Numbered from the stretch's first letter, positions 48,782 through 57,594 are shown. The stretch is DNA of 64,000 nucleotides from Schaalia sp. Marseille-Q2122 (GCF_903645355.1 NZ_CAHJXR010000003.1:372001-436000); one strand, 5' to 3'. Program-made: numbers and translations. Notes: a model not told the origin generated them from the letters alone.

Positions 48782-50005
48782 ATGCTCCCCAATACTCTTG
48801 GTCTGCCTGATTTCCCTTGGGACAAACTCGCTCCTGCTAAAGCTCAGGCCAGTGCGCACCCTGGCGGCATCTGCGATCTTTCGGTCGGCACCCCTGTTGA
48901 CCCGACGCCACGTCTCATCCAAGAGGCGCTCAAGGAGGCGTCTGACGCTCCCGGCTACCCGACGGTCATCGGCACTCAGGAGGTGCGTGATGCTATCCGC
49001 GCCTGGGGTTCACGGCGCAATATGGTTGACGTGGGTGATAAGGGGGTAGTCCCGACGATCGGCTCGAAGGAGGCCGTCGCCTGGATCCCTCTTCTGTTGG
49101 GAGTTCGGCCAGGGCAGACTGTCCTCGTCCCTCATGTTGCTTATCCGACGTATGACGTTGGCGCGCGCCTCGCCGGAGCGACCCCGGTTCCCGTTGACCC
49201 CACGCGTCCCGACACGTGGCCTGATGCCACCCTCGTGTATCTCAATTCGCCGGGTAATCCCGATGGGCACGTTCTTTCTATTGAGGAGCTCAGGGCCGCT
49301 GTGGATTGGGCGAGGGCGCGTGGCGCGGTGATTGTGTCGGATGAGTGCTATGCCGCGTTGCCGTGGGCGGAGCCTTATGTAACTGAGGGTGTGCCCTCTG
49401 TTTTGGATCGGCGCGTGTGTGGGGAGGATCCGAGCGGCATTATCGTCTTGTATTCGTTGTCTAAGCAGTCTAATTTGGCGGGTTATCGCGCGGCGTTGAT
49501 GTATGGTGATCCGGCGCTTATTGGTGCTGTTGTTGAGGTGCGTAAGCATGCTGGGATGATGGTGCCCGCGCCCGTGCAGCGTGCGTTGACTGTGGCTTTG
49601 GGGGACGAGGCTCATGTGGCCGAGCAGTATCGTTTGTACGCGCGTCGTCGTGAGGTGCTCAAAGAGGCTGTGGTGTCGGCGGGTTTGCTGGTTGACGAGG
49701 CTTCCGCTGCGGGTTTGTATCTGTGGGTGAGCCGCCCTCGCGTGGAGGAACCTTCAGATCTTGCTGCTTTTTCCGCGAGTGGTCGGTTAGATGCGACCAC
49801 TCGCGGAAGTGGGGGAGAGGGTGAGGGGGATTCCTGGGCTTTGGTGGAGCTGTTTGCCCGGGCGGGCATCCTTGTTGCGCCGGGTGCGTTTTACGGCGAG
49901 GCCGCCCGTGATCATGTCCGGATTGCTCTGACTGCCACGGATGAGCGGATCGACGCGGCTGCTGCCCGAATCATGGAACTGGGCGCGGAGTTTTTTCGCG
50001 CCTGA
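48782..50005 (+). CDS. dapC: Succinyldiaminopimelate transaminase with in-frame repeat insertion
   Basis: PLP-dependent class I aminotransferase of the lysine/DAP pathway, 407 aa. GICDLSVGTPVDPTP, VPTIGSKEAVAWIPLLL, YLNSPGNPDGHVL, VSDECYAALPW and the PLP lysine in VLYSLSKQSNLAGYRAALMYG. Adjacent fdxA and nearby dapD support DapC. Between LYLWVSRPRVEEPSDLA and DSWALVELFARAGILVAPG, where homologues have a short loop, the codons SASGRLDATTRG come from repeat copy 25 (49774-49805), with a Gly/Glu linker after it. ATG 48782; no strong ribosome site. Confidence 0.9.
   Translation: MLPNTLGLPDFPWDKLAPAKAQASAHPGGICDLSVGTPVDPTPRLIQEALKEASDAPGYPTVIGTQEVRDAIRAWGSRRNMVDVGDKGVVPTIGSKEAVAWIPLLLGVRPGQTVLVPHVAYPTYDVGARLAGATPVPVDPTRPDTWPDATLVYLNSPGNPDGHVLSIEELRAAVDWARARGAVIVSDECYAALPWAEPYVTEGVPSVLDRRVCGEDPSGIIVLYSLSKQSNLAGYRAALMYGDPALIGAVVEVRKHAGMMVPAPVQRALTVALGDEAHVAEQYRLYARRREVLKEAVVSAGLLVDEASAAGLYLWVSRPRVEEPSDLAAFSASGRLDATTRGSGGEGEGDSWALVELFARAGILVAPGAFYGEAARDHVRIALTATDERIDAAAARIMELGAEFFRA
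49774..49805. repeat. Interspersed palindrome, copy 25, inside dapC
   Basis: Core GGTT-AG-ATGC, with TTCC/GGAA extension 49771-49808. Translated as SASGRLDATTRG, the same frame as the copy in the mutarotase gene, including a TTA codon. Confidence 0.95.
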
Positions 50006-50081
50006 CTATGCGACGTATTACAGTTAGGACGAGAGTCCTATTTCATTGTCGAGAAGACCCTACATGCCCAAGGAGGCACGA

Positions 50082-51491
50082 ATGACCCCCAAGGCGTCCC
50101 CCGCAGCCAGCAACGAAGCTGACGCAACGCCCCACGCCGCTGACGAAACCACAGCACCCGAAGTGGCGATGGAAGAAAAGCAAACGCCCGCCTCCGCAAC
50201 CCTCACCGTGGGGGAGACCGTCATCGACCTGCCTCGTGTCCCAGCTGCCATCGGCTGCGACGGCGTCCGCATCGGCACCCTCATGAGCTCGGCGGACATC
50301 GTCACCCTCGACACCGGTTTCACTAACACCGCCTCCTGCGAATCCGCCATCACCTACATTGACGGCGATGCGGGTATTCTCCGCTACCGCGGCTACCCCA
50401 TCGAGCAGCTCGCCAAAAACTCCACCTTCCTTGAGGTTGCCTACCTTCTCATCTACGGTGAACTGCCAGACGCCGCCCCCCTCGAGGCATTCAACCGCCG
50501 CGTCCAAAAGCATCGCCTCCTTCACGAGGACTTCAAGGCGTTCTTCACCGCCTTCCCCCACAAGGGTCACCCCATGTCCATCCTCCAGGCTGGCATTGCC
50601 GGCTTGGCCACCTACTACGAGCACACCCTGGATCCGCGCGATCCGAAGCAGCTCAATGACGCCCTCGTCCTGCTGATCGCCAAGGTCCCCACCATGATCA
50701 GCTACATCGCCAAGCGGGCCGCTGGCTTGCCGTTGCTCTACCCCGACGCGCAGCGCGGCTACACCGAGGACTTCATCCGCCTGACTTTCGGCATGCCCTA
50801 CCAGGAGTACGACATCGACCCCGCCCTCGTGCGTGCCCTCGACATGCTCCTCATCCTCCACGCCGACCACGAGCAGAACTGCTCAACCTCCACCGTGCGC
50901 CTCGTTGGCTCCTCCCAGGCGAACCTCTACGCCTCGGTAGCTGCCGGCGTGGGCGCCCTCGCCGGCCCTCTACACGGCGGTGCGAACGAGGCTGTCTTGC
51001 GCATGCTCCACCAGATCCGCGACGAGGGTATGAGCGTGCAAACCTTCGTCGATAAGGTGAAGAACAAGGAAGATGGCGTGCGTCTGATGGGCTTTGGCCA
51101 CCGCGTCTACAAGAACTACGACCCGCGCGCCGCCATCGTCAAGGACACCGCCCACGACGTGCTTTCACGCCTGGGTCGCCGCGACGAGCTGCTCGATATC
51201 GCGATGGAGCTCGAGGAGATCGCCCTTTCGGACGACTACTTCAAGGCCCGTAAGCTCTACCCGAACGTGGACTTCTACACCGGCTTGATCTACTCGGCCA
51301 TGGGCTTCCCCACGAAGATGTTCACCCCGCTATTTGCCCTGGGGCGCCTGCCGGGATGGATTGCCCAGTACAAGGAAATGACCGAGGATCCGGCCACGAA
51401 GATCGGCCGCCCGCGCCAGGTGTACGTCGGCGAGGTTGAGCGTGATTATGTGCCGCTGCGTCAGCGCGGCCCGCGTTTGATGGAGAAGTAA
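50082..51491 (+). CDS. gltA: Citrate synthase
   Basis: 469 aa, hexameric type II citrate synthase of the TCA cycle. GDAGILRYRGYPIEQLAKNS, VAYLLIYGELP, ILHADHEQNCSTSTVRLVGSS (catalytic His), GVGALAGPLHGGANEAVLRML (catalytic His), MGFGHRVYKNYDPRA and the catalytic Asp in YPNVDFYTGLIYSAMG. The N-terminal 45 residues are an Ala/Thr/Glu-rich extension. ATG 50082 with AAGGAGG. A strong terminator follows. Confidence 0.95.
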   Translation: MTPKASPAASNEADATPHAADETTAPEVAMEEKQTPASATLTVGETVIDLPRVPAAIGCDGVRIGTLMSSADIVTLDTGFTNTASCESAITYIDGDAGILRYRGYPIEQLAKNSTFLEVAYLLIYGELPDAAPLEAFNRRVQKHRLLHEDFKAFFTAFPHKGHPMSILQAGIAGLATYYEHTLDPRDPKQLNDALVLLIAKVPTMISYIAKRAAGLPLLYPDAQRGYTEDFIRLTFGMPYQEYDIDPALVRALDMLLILHADHEQNCSTSTVRLVGSSQANLYASVAAGVGALAGPLHGGANEAVLRMLHQIRDEGMSVQTFVDKVKNKEDGVRLMGFGHRVYKNYDPRAAIVKDTAHDVLSRLGRRDELLDIAMELEEIALSDDYFKARKLYPNVDFYTGLIYSAMGFPTKMFTPLFALGRLPGWIAQYKEMTEDPATKIGRPRQVYVGEVERDYVPLRQRGPRLMEK

Positions 51492-51523
51492 GTCGCCGTC
51501 ATTGCGTCATTGTTTGACGAGGG

Positions 51524-51564
51524 AACCCGCCCCGGTGCCGAGTGCATCGGGGCGGGTTTTTATG
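51524..51564 (+). terminator. Rho-independent terminator of gltA
   Basis: AACCCGCCCCG (51524-51534) with CGGGGCGGGTT (51548-51558), followed by a T-run. Confidence 0.9.
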
Positions 51565-51760
51565 TGTGTGGAGTGGGGGAGTGGCGGTGGGGTGTGGGGA
51601 GAGGGCAGCGTTGAGGGGCAGGCGGAGGGCCGGTGTTTGGTAAGGAGGGGCGCTGTCCGTCTGGCCGAGGAGTGTGTGTTGCTGAGGGGGCACGTGTGGA
51701 AGAAGGAGTTTGACGTGAGCGTGACAGGTGAGGAAAGGCTGGATCTTCCCTGGATATTTC

Positions 51761-51792
51761 CGCGAGTGGTCAGTTAGAAGCGACCACTCGCG
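51761..51792. repeat. Interspersed palindrome, copy 26
   Basis: Core AGTT-AG-AAGC, with TTTCC/GGAAA extension. Confidence 0.95.
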
Positions 51793-51848
51793 GAAAAGGC
51801 GAGGGGCTGTAGGGGCTGCTTCTCTCTCCTCCCCACCAGATCGCAACA

Positions 51849-51882
51849 AAAGCGGCCGCCGGAAGGATCTCCAGCGGCCGCC
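51849..51882 (-). terminator. Terminator of dapD
   Basis: Two GCGGCCGC blocks form a GC-rich hairpin followed on the minus strand by TTTT; just past the dapD stop. Confidence 0.75.
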
Positions 51883-51897
51883 CTCGTCAATCAGAAT

Positions 51898-52881
51898 TTA
51901 GTTCGTCGCGTGCAGCGCGTCATTGAGCTCAATGCCCGCCCCGCCGCGCGAGAGCGCCTCGACGCGACCCGACAGTGAGTTACGGCGGAAGAGCACATTC
52001 GAAGCGCCGGCGAGCTCACGAGCTGCAACCGTGCGAGGCTCCGCGAAGAGGCCGTGACGGCCGGGGATGACACCGCCCGAGGGCATGATCGTCACCTTCG
52101 TGCCAGCCGTCAGGTACAGGCCTGCCTCGACCACGCAGTCATCACCCAAGGGAATCCCCAAACCGGAGTTGGCGCCCAACAGGCAGCGTTTGCCTAGGCG
52201 CACGCGCTCGCGGCCACCTCCCGACAGGGTGCCCATCGTGGAAGCGCCGCCGCCGACATCGGAGCCATCGTCAATGACGACGCCCTGCGAAATGCGGCCT
52301 TCGACCATGGAGCGGCCAAGAGTGCCGGCGTTGAAGTTGACGAATGCGGCGTGCATGACGGTGGTGCCTTCGGCGAGGTGTGCGCCCAGGCGGACCTTCG
52401 CTCCGTCGGCGATGCGCACGCCGGAGGGGACGACGTAGTTGACCATGGGCGGGAACTTGTCGACACCAGTGACGGTGACGCCAAAACCATATTTGGCGCG
52501 TAGGCGCATGCGGGTGGTTTCGAAATCTTCGACGGCGCACGGGCCAACGCTAGTCCACACGACGTTGGGGAGGCGCGAGAAGATGCCGTCAAGGTTGATG
52601 GAGTTGGGGGTGACGAGCCGGTGGGAGAGCAGGTGCAGTCGCAGGTAGGCGTCTGCGGTGGATTGTGGCTGGTCGTCGAGGTCGGCGCTGCAGGTGACGA
52701 CGGTGGTGCGCACTCCTCGTGCGTCGTCGCTGGTTTGCAGGGCTGTGAGGGTGTCAAGCAGTTCGTTGCCGTCGCCGTCGGCGCGTTCGCCGAGGTGCGG
52801 CTCGGGGTACCACACGTCGAGGGTTTGGCCGCTGGTGGTGACAGTGGCGAGGCCAATACCCCATGCTTTCGTATTTTCCAT
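51898..52881 (-). CDS. dapD: 2,3,4,5-tetrahydropyridine-2,6-dicarboxylate N-succinyltransferase
   Basis: Left-handed beta-helix acyltransferase of the succinylase branch of DAP/lysine synthesis, 327 aa, actinobacterial DapD type. [46 protein letters not shown], then [31 protein letters not shown] and [27 protein letters not shown] are hexapeptide-repeat segments with the family's active-site residues. It works with dapC at 48782. ATG 52881 lies seven bases after TAGAGT: leaderless. Confidence 0.94.
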   Translation of the reverse strand: MENTKAWGIGLATVTTSGQTLDVWYPEPHLGERADGDGNELLDTLTALQTSDDARGVRTTVVTCSADLDDQPQSTADAYLRLHLLSHRLVTPNSINLDGIFSRLPNVVWTSVGPCAVEDFETTRMRLRAKYGFGVTVTGVDKFPPMVNYVVPSGVRIADGAKVRLGAHLAEGTTVMHAAFVNFNAGTLGRSMVEGRISQGVVIDDGSDVGGGASTMGTLSGGGRERVRLGKRCLLGANSGLGIPLGDDCVVEAGLYLTAGTKVTIMPSGGVIPGRHGLFAEPRTVAARELAGASNVLFRRNSLSGRVEALSRGGAGIELNDALHATN

Positions 52882-52888
52882 GTTCTTT

Positions 52889-52894
52889 ACTCTA
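52889..52894 (-). promoter_or_regulatory. -10 element of dapD, leaderless
   Basis: TAGAGT on the minus strand, 7 nt before ATG 52881. Confidence 0.6.
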
Positions 52895-53035
52895 TGGCGG
52901 TGTCTGGGGGTTTGCGCGGGAAGTCCATCTGGTGAGGATTCAGGCGCTCACGCCGGAGGGAGCAACGAGGGAGGGCATGGGAATTGAGGTTGGAGTGAAG
53001 ATACCCTCGGCGTTCCCTGGTGAAGCAAGTGATTT

Positions 53036-53067
53036 CGCGAGTGGTCGGTTAGATGCGACCACTCGCG
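53036..53067. repeat. Interspersed palindrome, copy 27
   Basis: Core GGTT-AG-ATGC, with TTT/AAA flanks. Between maf and dapD (both minus). Confidence 0.95.
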
Positions 53068-53140
53068 AAAAGAAGTTGGGGGAGTGAAGGAAATCGGGAG
53101 GAGGTGAGATGAGCACAGAAGAGAAGAAGGCCAGCGGGGG

Positions 53141-53851
53141 TTAGCGCCTGTGATCCCATAGGTCGGGCCAGAAGACACCTAGTTCAGCAAACAAGGAGCG
53201 GGTCAGCGGCAGGGAAATGCCGACCACCGAATGGTGATCTCCTGTTACGCCACTAATGAAGGGGCCGCCCAGAGAATCGATCGTGAAGGAGCCTGCCACC
53301 TTGAGGGGTTCGCCCGAAGCAACGTAGGCGTCGATTTCCTCGTCGCTCATGGTTCCAAAGTGAACGAGCGTCGAGGCTGAGGCGCCAGCTTCTCCCTGAA
53401 TGGTTCGGACAGCGTCCTCCGGCCCTTGCGTGGGGGTCAGGCGCATGGCGTAGTGGCCGGTCCAAAGCACTGCGTCGCGTTCGCGCATTTCCTTAATGCG
53501 CTCGACAGCGACCTCGGGGGTGTGAGGCTTTCCGAGCATGCGTCCGTCGAGTTCGAGCATTGAGTCGCAGCCGATGAGTACGAGGTCCTCAGTGGCGGGA
53601 AGGGGATCGCCTGTTGATTGGTCGACGCCGCCGGTGGTCAGGAGGTCTTCGGCGACTGCGCGACATTTTGCTGTTGCGAGGGCGAGGACCTCGTCAGCTG
53701 GGGTGGTGCCGCCGGAGAAGGCGCGTCCGCCGGGAAGGTTTGCGAGGACGGCGTCCTCGTCGACTTTGGAGACGACGATGAGGGGGGTGATTCCGGCGTT
53801 GATGAGGGTTTGGCGGCGGGCGGGTGATTTGGAGGCGAGGAGTAAACGCAT
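53141..53851 (-). CDS. Maf-family nucleotide pyrophosphatase
   Basis: House-cleaning NTP pyrophosphatase, 236 aa. LLLASKSPARRQTLINAG (N-terminal SxSPRR-like motif), KVDEDAV, LALATAKCRAVAEDL, LIGCDSMLELDGRMLGKP (catalytic Asp), then the longer actinobacterial insert and GSFTIDSLGGPFISGVTGDHHSVVGISLPL. Members clear modified or excess UTP/dTTP-type nucleotides. ATG 53851, divergent from the adenylate cyclase gene. Confidence 0.92.
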   Translation of the reverse strand: MRLLLASKSPARRQTLINAGITPLIVVSKVDEDAVLANLPGGRAFSGGTTPADEVLALATAKCRAVAEDLLTTGGVDQSTGDPLPATEDLVLIGCDSMLELDGRMLGKPHTPEVAVERIKEMRERDAVLWTGHYAMRLTPTQGPEDAVRTIQGEAGASASTLVHFGTMSDEEIDAYVASGEPLKVAGSFTIDSLGGPFISGVTGDHHSVVGISLPLTRSLFAELGVFWPDLWDHRR

Positions 53852-53884
53852 GGTTCTATTGTCGCTGATTCACCGCGCGTTGAA

Positions 53885-53916
53885 CGCGAGTGGTCGCATC
53901 TAACCGACCACTCGCG
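53885..53916. repeat. Interspersed palindrome, copy 28
   Basis: Core GCAT-CT-AACC, followed by AAAAAAA. Divergent gap between maf and the cyclase gene. Confidence 0.95.
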
Positions 53917-53975
53917 AAAAAAAGGGGGTGAGGTGGGGTGGGATCGCATTTTCTTGCGCCCATGACTACACTCTG

Positions 53976-55028
53976 ATGGTGATGACGGACACACATCTGA
54001 CTTTGGTTTCCTCGAATGAGCATCCCCAGGTGCCCAATACGATTAGCAACTACGAGGAATGTTTGCTTGGCGGCCCTGTGACTTTAAGTGCGCAGGACCT
54101 TGCTGAGTGTACCTCCACCACTGTCGAGATGGTCAACGACTTCTGGTCCGCCATGGGTTTTCGCACGGTCACCGCTGACGAGCTTGCTTTCACCCTCCGT
54201 GACTTGGAGGCCTACGAGCGCTGGAGTGCCCTTGTCGCTTCAGGCGACATCGACGAGGCTACCTCGCGCTCTCTCCTTCGCGCCCATTCTCATCTCGCTG
54301 ACCGTCTGGGGTTGTGGCAGGTTGAGGCCTTGGTGGAAGATGCGATGCGTCGCCATGGCTTGGATGACACGACGGCGCGTATCTACGTTCTGGATCATAT
54401 GCGTGAGCGTGTTGAGATCCTCCAGGAGGCCTTCACTCACGCTTGGCAGCGCCAGCTTGAAGCGCTTCTGACTCGTACGTTTAATGAGGTGTCTCGCCGT
54501 GGGCACGTGGATGCGAAGAAGCGTTTCCCGCTGACGCGTTCGTTGGGTTTTGTTGACATGGTGTCCTACACGTCGACGTCAACGATTTTGGGTGGGCGTC
54601 TGCCGGATCTGATTGGTCGTTTCGAGGATGCGTGTCGTTTTGCTGTGACTGAGGCGGGCGGGCGCGTGGTGAAGATGATTGGCGATGCGGTGTTGTTTAT
54701 CGCCGATGATCTGGAGACGGGCCTGGAGGTTGTGACGTCTTTGATTGACCGTTTGCAGGCTGATGATGAGATTTTGCCTGTGCGGGCTTCTTTTGTGCGT
54801 GGCGATGTGTTTTCGCGTTCGGGTGACGTGTTTGGTCCGACGGTGAATCTTGCGGCTCGTTTGGTGGGGATTGCGCCTGAGGGCAAGATTTTGACGGATG
54901 CGTCGACTGCGGCGGCGATTGGTGCTGGTAAGGGGGGCGCTGGCTATATGGTGGATGAGTTCCCGCCGGCGGAGTTGCGGGGTGTGGGGACGGTGTTGCC
55001 GTATTTGGTGTCGCGTCGTTTTGATTGA
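53976..55028 (+). CDS. Class III adenylate cyclase with N-terminal regulatory domain
   Basis: 350 aa, soluble. Residues 1-190 are a helical regulatory region like that of the pH-sensing mycobacterial cyclase Rv1264 (HLADRLGLWQVEALVEDAMRRHGL). The cyclase domain has FVDMVSYTSTSTILGGR (first metal Asp, LGFVD), RVVKMIGDAVLFIADD (second metal Asp) and GDVFGPTVNLAARLVGIAPEGKILTD (transition-state region with Asn/Arg). It makes cAMP; no CRP-type receptor lies in the window. The ATGGTGATG start cluster lies directly after TACACT, so ATG 53976, GTG 53979 and ATG 53982 are all possible, probably on a leaderless transcript. Confidence 0.88.
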   Translation: MVMTDTHLTLVSSNEHPQVPNTISNYEECLLGGPVTLSAQDLAECTSTTVEMVNDFWSAMGFRTVTADELAFTLRDLEAYERWSALVASGDIDEATSRSLLRAHSHLADRLGLWQVEALVEDAMRRHGLDDTTARIYVLDHMRERVEILQEAFTHAWQRQLEALLTRTFNEVSRRGHVDAKKRFPLTRSLGFVDMVSYTSTSTILGGRLPDLIGRFEDACRFAVTEAGGRVVKMIGDAVLFIADDLETGLEVVTSLIDRLQADDEILPVRASFVRGDVFSRSGDVFGPTVNLAARLVGIAPEGKILTDASTAAAIGAGKGGAGYMVDEFPPAELRGVGTVLPYLVSRRFD

Positions 55029-55160
55029 CGAGGGCGTCGCGGGTGGGGCGTTGTGTGGGGTGTCTTCCCGTGGGGGTGTTGGAGCGTTTGTGGAGTCTGT
55101 GGAGCTCGCCGTTGCTGGCGGGCTTTTCTTTATGTTTCCTGGGCGAATCCTGCATTTTTT

Positions 55161-55192
55161 CGCGAGTGGTCAGTTCTATGCGACCACTCGCG
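55161..55192. repeat. Interspersed palindrome, copy 29
   Basis: Core AGTT-CT-ATGC, flanked by TTTTTT and AAAAA. Between the cyclase and response-regulator genes. Confidence 0.95.
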
Positions 55193-55303
55193 AAAAAGAG
55201 GGGGTGTTTGGGGGTGGGGGTATCCCCCCGAGTCGAAAGTAATGTGAGATTTGAAATAGGCTTTACTTGGTCAACAACTGTGCAAGAAAACATCTCATTA
55301 GGG

Positions 55304-55309
55304 TATGAT
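55304..55309 (+). promoter_or_regulatory. -10 element of the response regulator gene
   Basis: TATGAT, 6 nt, then GTG 55316; no ribosome site. Confidence 0.55.
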
Positions 55310-55315
55310 CATGGC

Positions 55316-55996
55316 GTGACTACAGTTCTCCTCGTCGAAGATGACCCCGCAATCTCTGAACCCCTTGCCCGCGCGCTGGGCCGAGAAGGCTATGAAGTGC
55401 GCGCCCATGGAACCGGACGCGGCGCGCTAGCCGAAGTTGACGGCTGCGACCTCGTCGTTCTCGACCTTGGCCTTCCTGACATTGACGGCCTCGACGTCGC
55501 CAGGGAAATCCGCGCATCCGGACGTAGCGTCCCGATCCTCATCCTCACCGCCCGCACCGACGAGGTCGACATGGTAGTCGGCCTTGATGCTGGTGCCGAC
55601 GACTACGTCACCAAACCCTTCCGCCTGGCTGAACTCCTCGCCCGCGTTCGCGCCCTTCTGCGTCGCACCGGCTCCGACCACTCCGACGGCGACCTCATCG
55701 CCCAGGACGTGCGCGTCGAGGTCGCTGCCCACCGCGCCTTCGTCAAAGAACGCGAGCTTCAGCTGACCGCTAAGGAATTCGACCTCCTGCGCGTCCTTGT
55801 GCGCGAGGCCGGGTCCGTTGTCGAACGCGACGCCCTCATGCGTGAGGTCTGGGGGTCGGATCCGACCGGCTCGACCAAGACCCTTGACATGCACGTATCG
55901 TGGCTGCGCCGCAAGCTCGGTGATGACGCTGCTGATCCGCGGTACATCACCACCGTACGCGGCATGGGTTTCCGCTTCGAAAACGCGAACTCCTGA
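55316..55996 (+). CDS. OmpR/PhoB-family response regulator
   Basis: 226 aa. Receiver domain: VLLVEDDPAISEPLARAL (acidic pair), CDLVVLDLGLPDIDGL (phosphorylated Asp about residue 49), ILTARTDEVD, DDYVTKPFRLAELLARV (Lys). Winged-helix output: LTAKEFDLLRVLVREAGSVVERDALMREVW and TLDMHVSWLRRKLGDDAADPRYITTVRGMGFRF. Partner of the histidine kinase 163 bp downstream, although a strong hairpin separates them. Stimulus unknown. The start is GTG 55316 because similarity and the promoter both point to it; the open frame upstream to 55025 passes through a repeat copy. Confidence 0.92.
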   Translation: MTTVLLVEDDPAISEPLARALGREGYEVRAHGTGRGALAEVDGCDLVVLDLGLPDIDGLDVAREIRASGRSVPILILTARTDEVDMVVGLDAGADDYVTKPFRLAELLARVRALLRRTGSDHSDGDLIAQDVRVEVAAHRAFVKERELQLTAKEFDLLRVLVREAGSVVERDALMREVWGSDPTGSTKTLDMHVSWLRRKLGDDAADPRYITTVRGMGFRFENANS

Positions 55997-56010
55997 GCAA
56001 AGCCACAAAG

Positions 56011-56044
56011 CGTTAATCCCCCGGTTCTGACCGGGGGATTAACG
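56011..56044 (+). terminator. Hairpin between response regulator and histidine kinase genes
   Basis: Perfect 15-bp stem (56011-56025 with 56030-56044), 4-nt loop, no T-run. Either an attenuating terminator inside the operon or a processing site that would lower kinase expression. Confidence 0.7.
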
Positions 56045-56159
56045 TCACCAGCTTTCACACGTGCCCCGCTCGCCCACCTGGCTCTGACGTCAGCGGGACG
56101 TACACTCGTGGAAGCAGCGGGGTCCGCGAGGCCGTGCCACACTATCGGAGGTGATAATC

Positions 56160-57485
56160 GTGCGTAAACGCGCTGTTCACATGATTTTGACGACCGTGAC
56201 TGTTGTCGCTCTCCTCCTGGGGGTCCCGGGCGCGATCGCTGCTTCGATCGTGGTGTGGCACCACGATCAGGCCGCCCTCGAAACTCGCGCTGAGTCCCTG
56301 CTGCGGGCCGTTGATCGCCGCCTTCAAAACTCCTCTGACGTGCCCATTAGTCTCATTGACGCGTGGGCCACGCCCTTTTCTAAAAATCAGGCCGAGGCTC
56401 ACGCCCGCGTGTCCATCCCCGGTGGGCGCGTCTACGCGGTGGGTGGAGAGGTCACGGGCCGCAAACTCGTTGCTTTCACCTCCTCCGCGAGTGGAACGGC
56501 CGTTCACATGGAGGTTTCCGCCCAGAAGTCGATCAGTAAGGTGCTGATGGTCTTTGGTCTCTTTCTTGCTGGGATGGCGACATCCTTGGGTGTTGGGTGG
56601 TTGATGGCTTCGCGTCTGGCCCGCCGCCTGTCGGCGCCTCTTATTTACCTGGCTGCTCAGGCCGAGCAGATCGGTTCTGGCCAGGTGCGAGCCCGCGTGA
56701 AGCCTTGCGGCATTGAGGAAATTGACCTTGTGCAGGAAGAACTTGCTCGCACGGCGGAGCGTATGGCTGGGCGCCTGGCGGCTGAGCGCCAGTTCGCGGC
56801 GGACGCCTCTCATCAGCTGCGCACGCCCCTGACCGCGCTATCCATGCGTTTGGAAGAGATCGAAATGATCAGCACGGAAGAGGAAGTGCGCGAGGAGGCT
56901 GCTAGTTGCCTGGAACAGGTGGAGCGCCTTACCACCGTGGTGAGTGAGTTGTTGGATGCTTCGGCGCGCACCGGCGGCAATACGGAGGCCATTCACATCA
57001 TTGAGATTCTCAACGCTCAGCGTGAGGAGTGGGAGGATGCTTTTGAGCGCGCCGGGCGTGAGCTGATCTTTACTGACGAGGCCGACCTTCCTGTCCTGGC
57101 TGACGCTCCAAAACTTGGGCAGGTGCTCGCCACCCTCATCGAAAATTCCTTGCGTTACGGGGCGGGGGTGACGCGTGTGGTGGCCCGCCGTAGTGCGAAT
57201 AAGCGCGGCGTGATGATTGACGTGTCTGACGAGGGCGAGGGGGTGGCCGAAGATCTCGTTTCGGAGCTGTTTGAGTATGGGGTGTCGGGTCATGGCTCGA
57301 GCGGTATTGGTTTGGCTTTGGCGCGGGATTTAGCTGCTGGTATGGGCGGGCGCCTTGAGTTGGCGCAGAATTCGCCGCCTGTGTTCACTATTTCTTTGGC
57401 GGCAATTCCGGCCTCTTTGCGTCCCGATCGGGTGATGCCTGAGGGGCCGTTGGTGTCGACGGGACGTCGCAGCCGCCGCTTCTAG
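56160..57485 (+). CDS. Sensor histidine kinase
   Basis: 441 aa. Membrane helix about residues 7-30, a short extracytoplasmic sensor (HHDQAALETRAESLLRAVDRRL to about 120), second helix VLMVFGLFLAGMATSLGVGWLMA, HAMP-like linker, dimerization/phosphoacceptor ADASHQLRTPLTALSMRLEEIE (His), N box LIENSLRYG, G1 DVSDEGEGVAEDL and G2 GHGSSGIGLALARDLAAGMGGRLEL. GTG 56160 is preferred over GTG 56151 because GGAGGTG lies at correct spacing only for the former. Paired with the regulator at 55316. Confidence 0.92.
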   Translation: MRKRAVHMILTTVTVVALLLGVPGAIAASIVVWHHDQAALETRAESLLRAVDRRLQNSSDVPISLIDAWATPFSKNQAEAHARVSIPGGRVYAVGGEVTGRKLVAFTSSASGTAVHMEVSAQKSISKVLMVFGLFLAGMATSLGVGWLMASRLARRLSAPLIYLAAQAEQIGSGQVRARVKPCGIEEIDLVQEELARTAERMAGRLAAERQFAADASHQLRTPLTALSMRLEEIEMISTEEEVREEAASCLEQVERLTTVVSELLDASARTGGNTEAIHIIEILNAQREEWEDAFERAGRELIFTDEADLPVLADAPKLGQVLATLIENSLRYGAGVTRVVARRSANKRGVMIDVSDEGEGVAEDLVSELFEYGVSGHGSSGIGLALARDLAAGMGGRLELAQNSPPVFTISLAAIPASLRPDRVMPEGPLVSTGRRSRRF

Positions 57486-57510
57486 TTCTCCTCGCGCCTT
57501 CCACATTTTT

Positions 57511-57542
57511 CGCGAGTGGTCGCTTCTAACCGACCACTCGCG
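57511..57542. repeat. Interspersed palindrome, copy 30, with TGTCAGACA flank
   Basis: Core GCTT-CT-AACC; the right arm is directly followed by TGTCAGACAAATGTG, the flank of the solo half-sites at 1772 and 1852. Downstream of the kinase gene. Confidence 0.95.
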
Positions 57543-57594
57543 TGTCAGACAAATGTGGGGGAGGGGAATTGACCGCAGCATGTAGCCTGAGTGA

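Larger units (their letters stand above)
51565..51897. other. Convergent gap gltA/dapD, no gene
   Basis: G-rich on the plus strand (GGGGAGTGGCGGTGGGG). Contains repeat copy 26 and the dapD terminator; no coding potential recognised. Confidence 0.55.
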
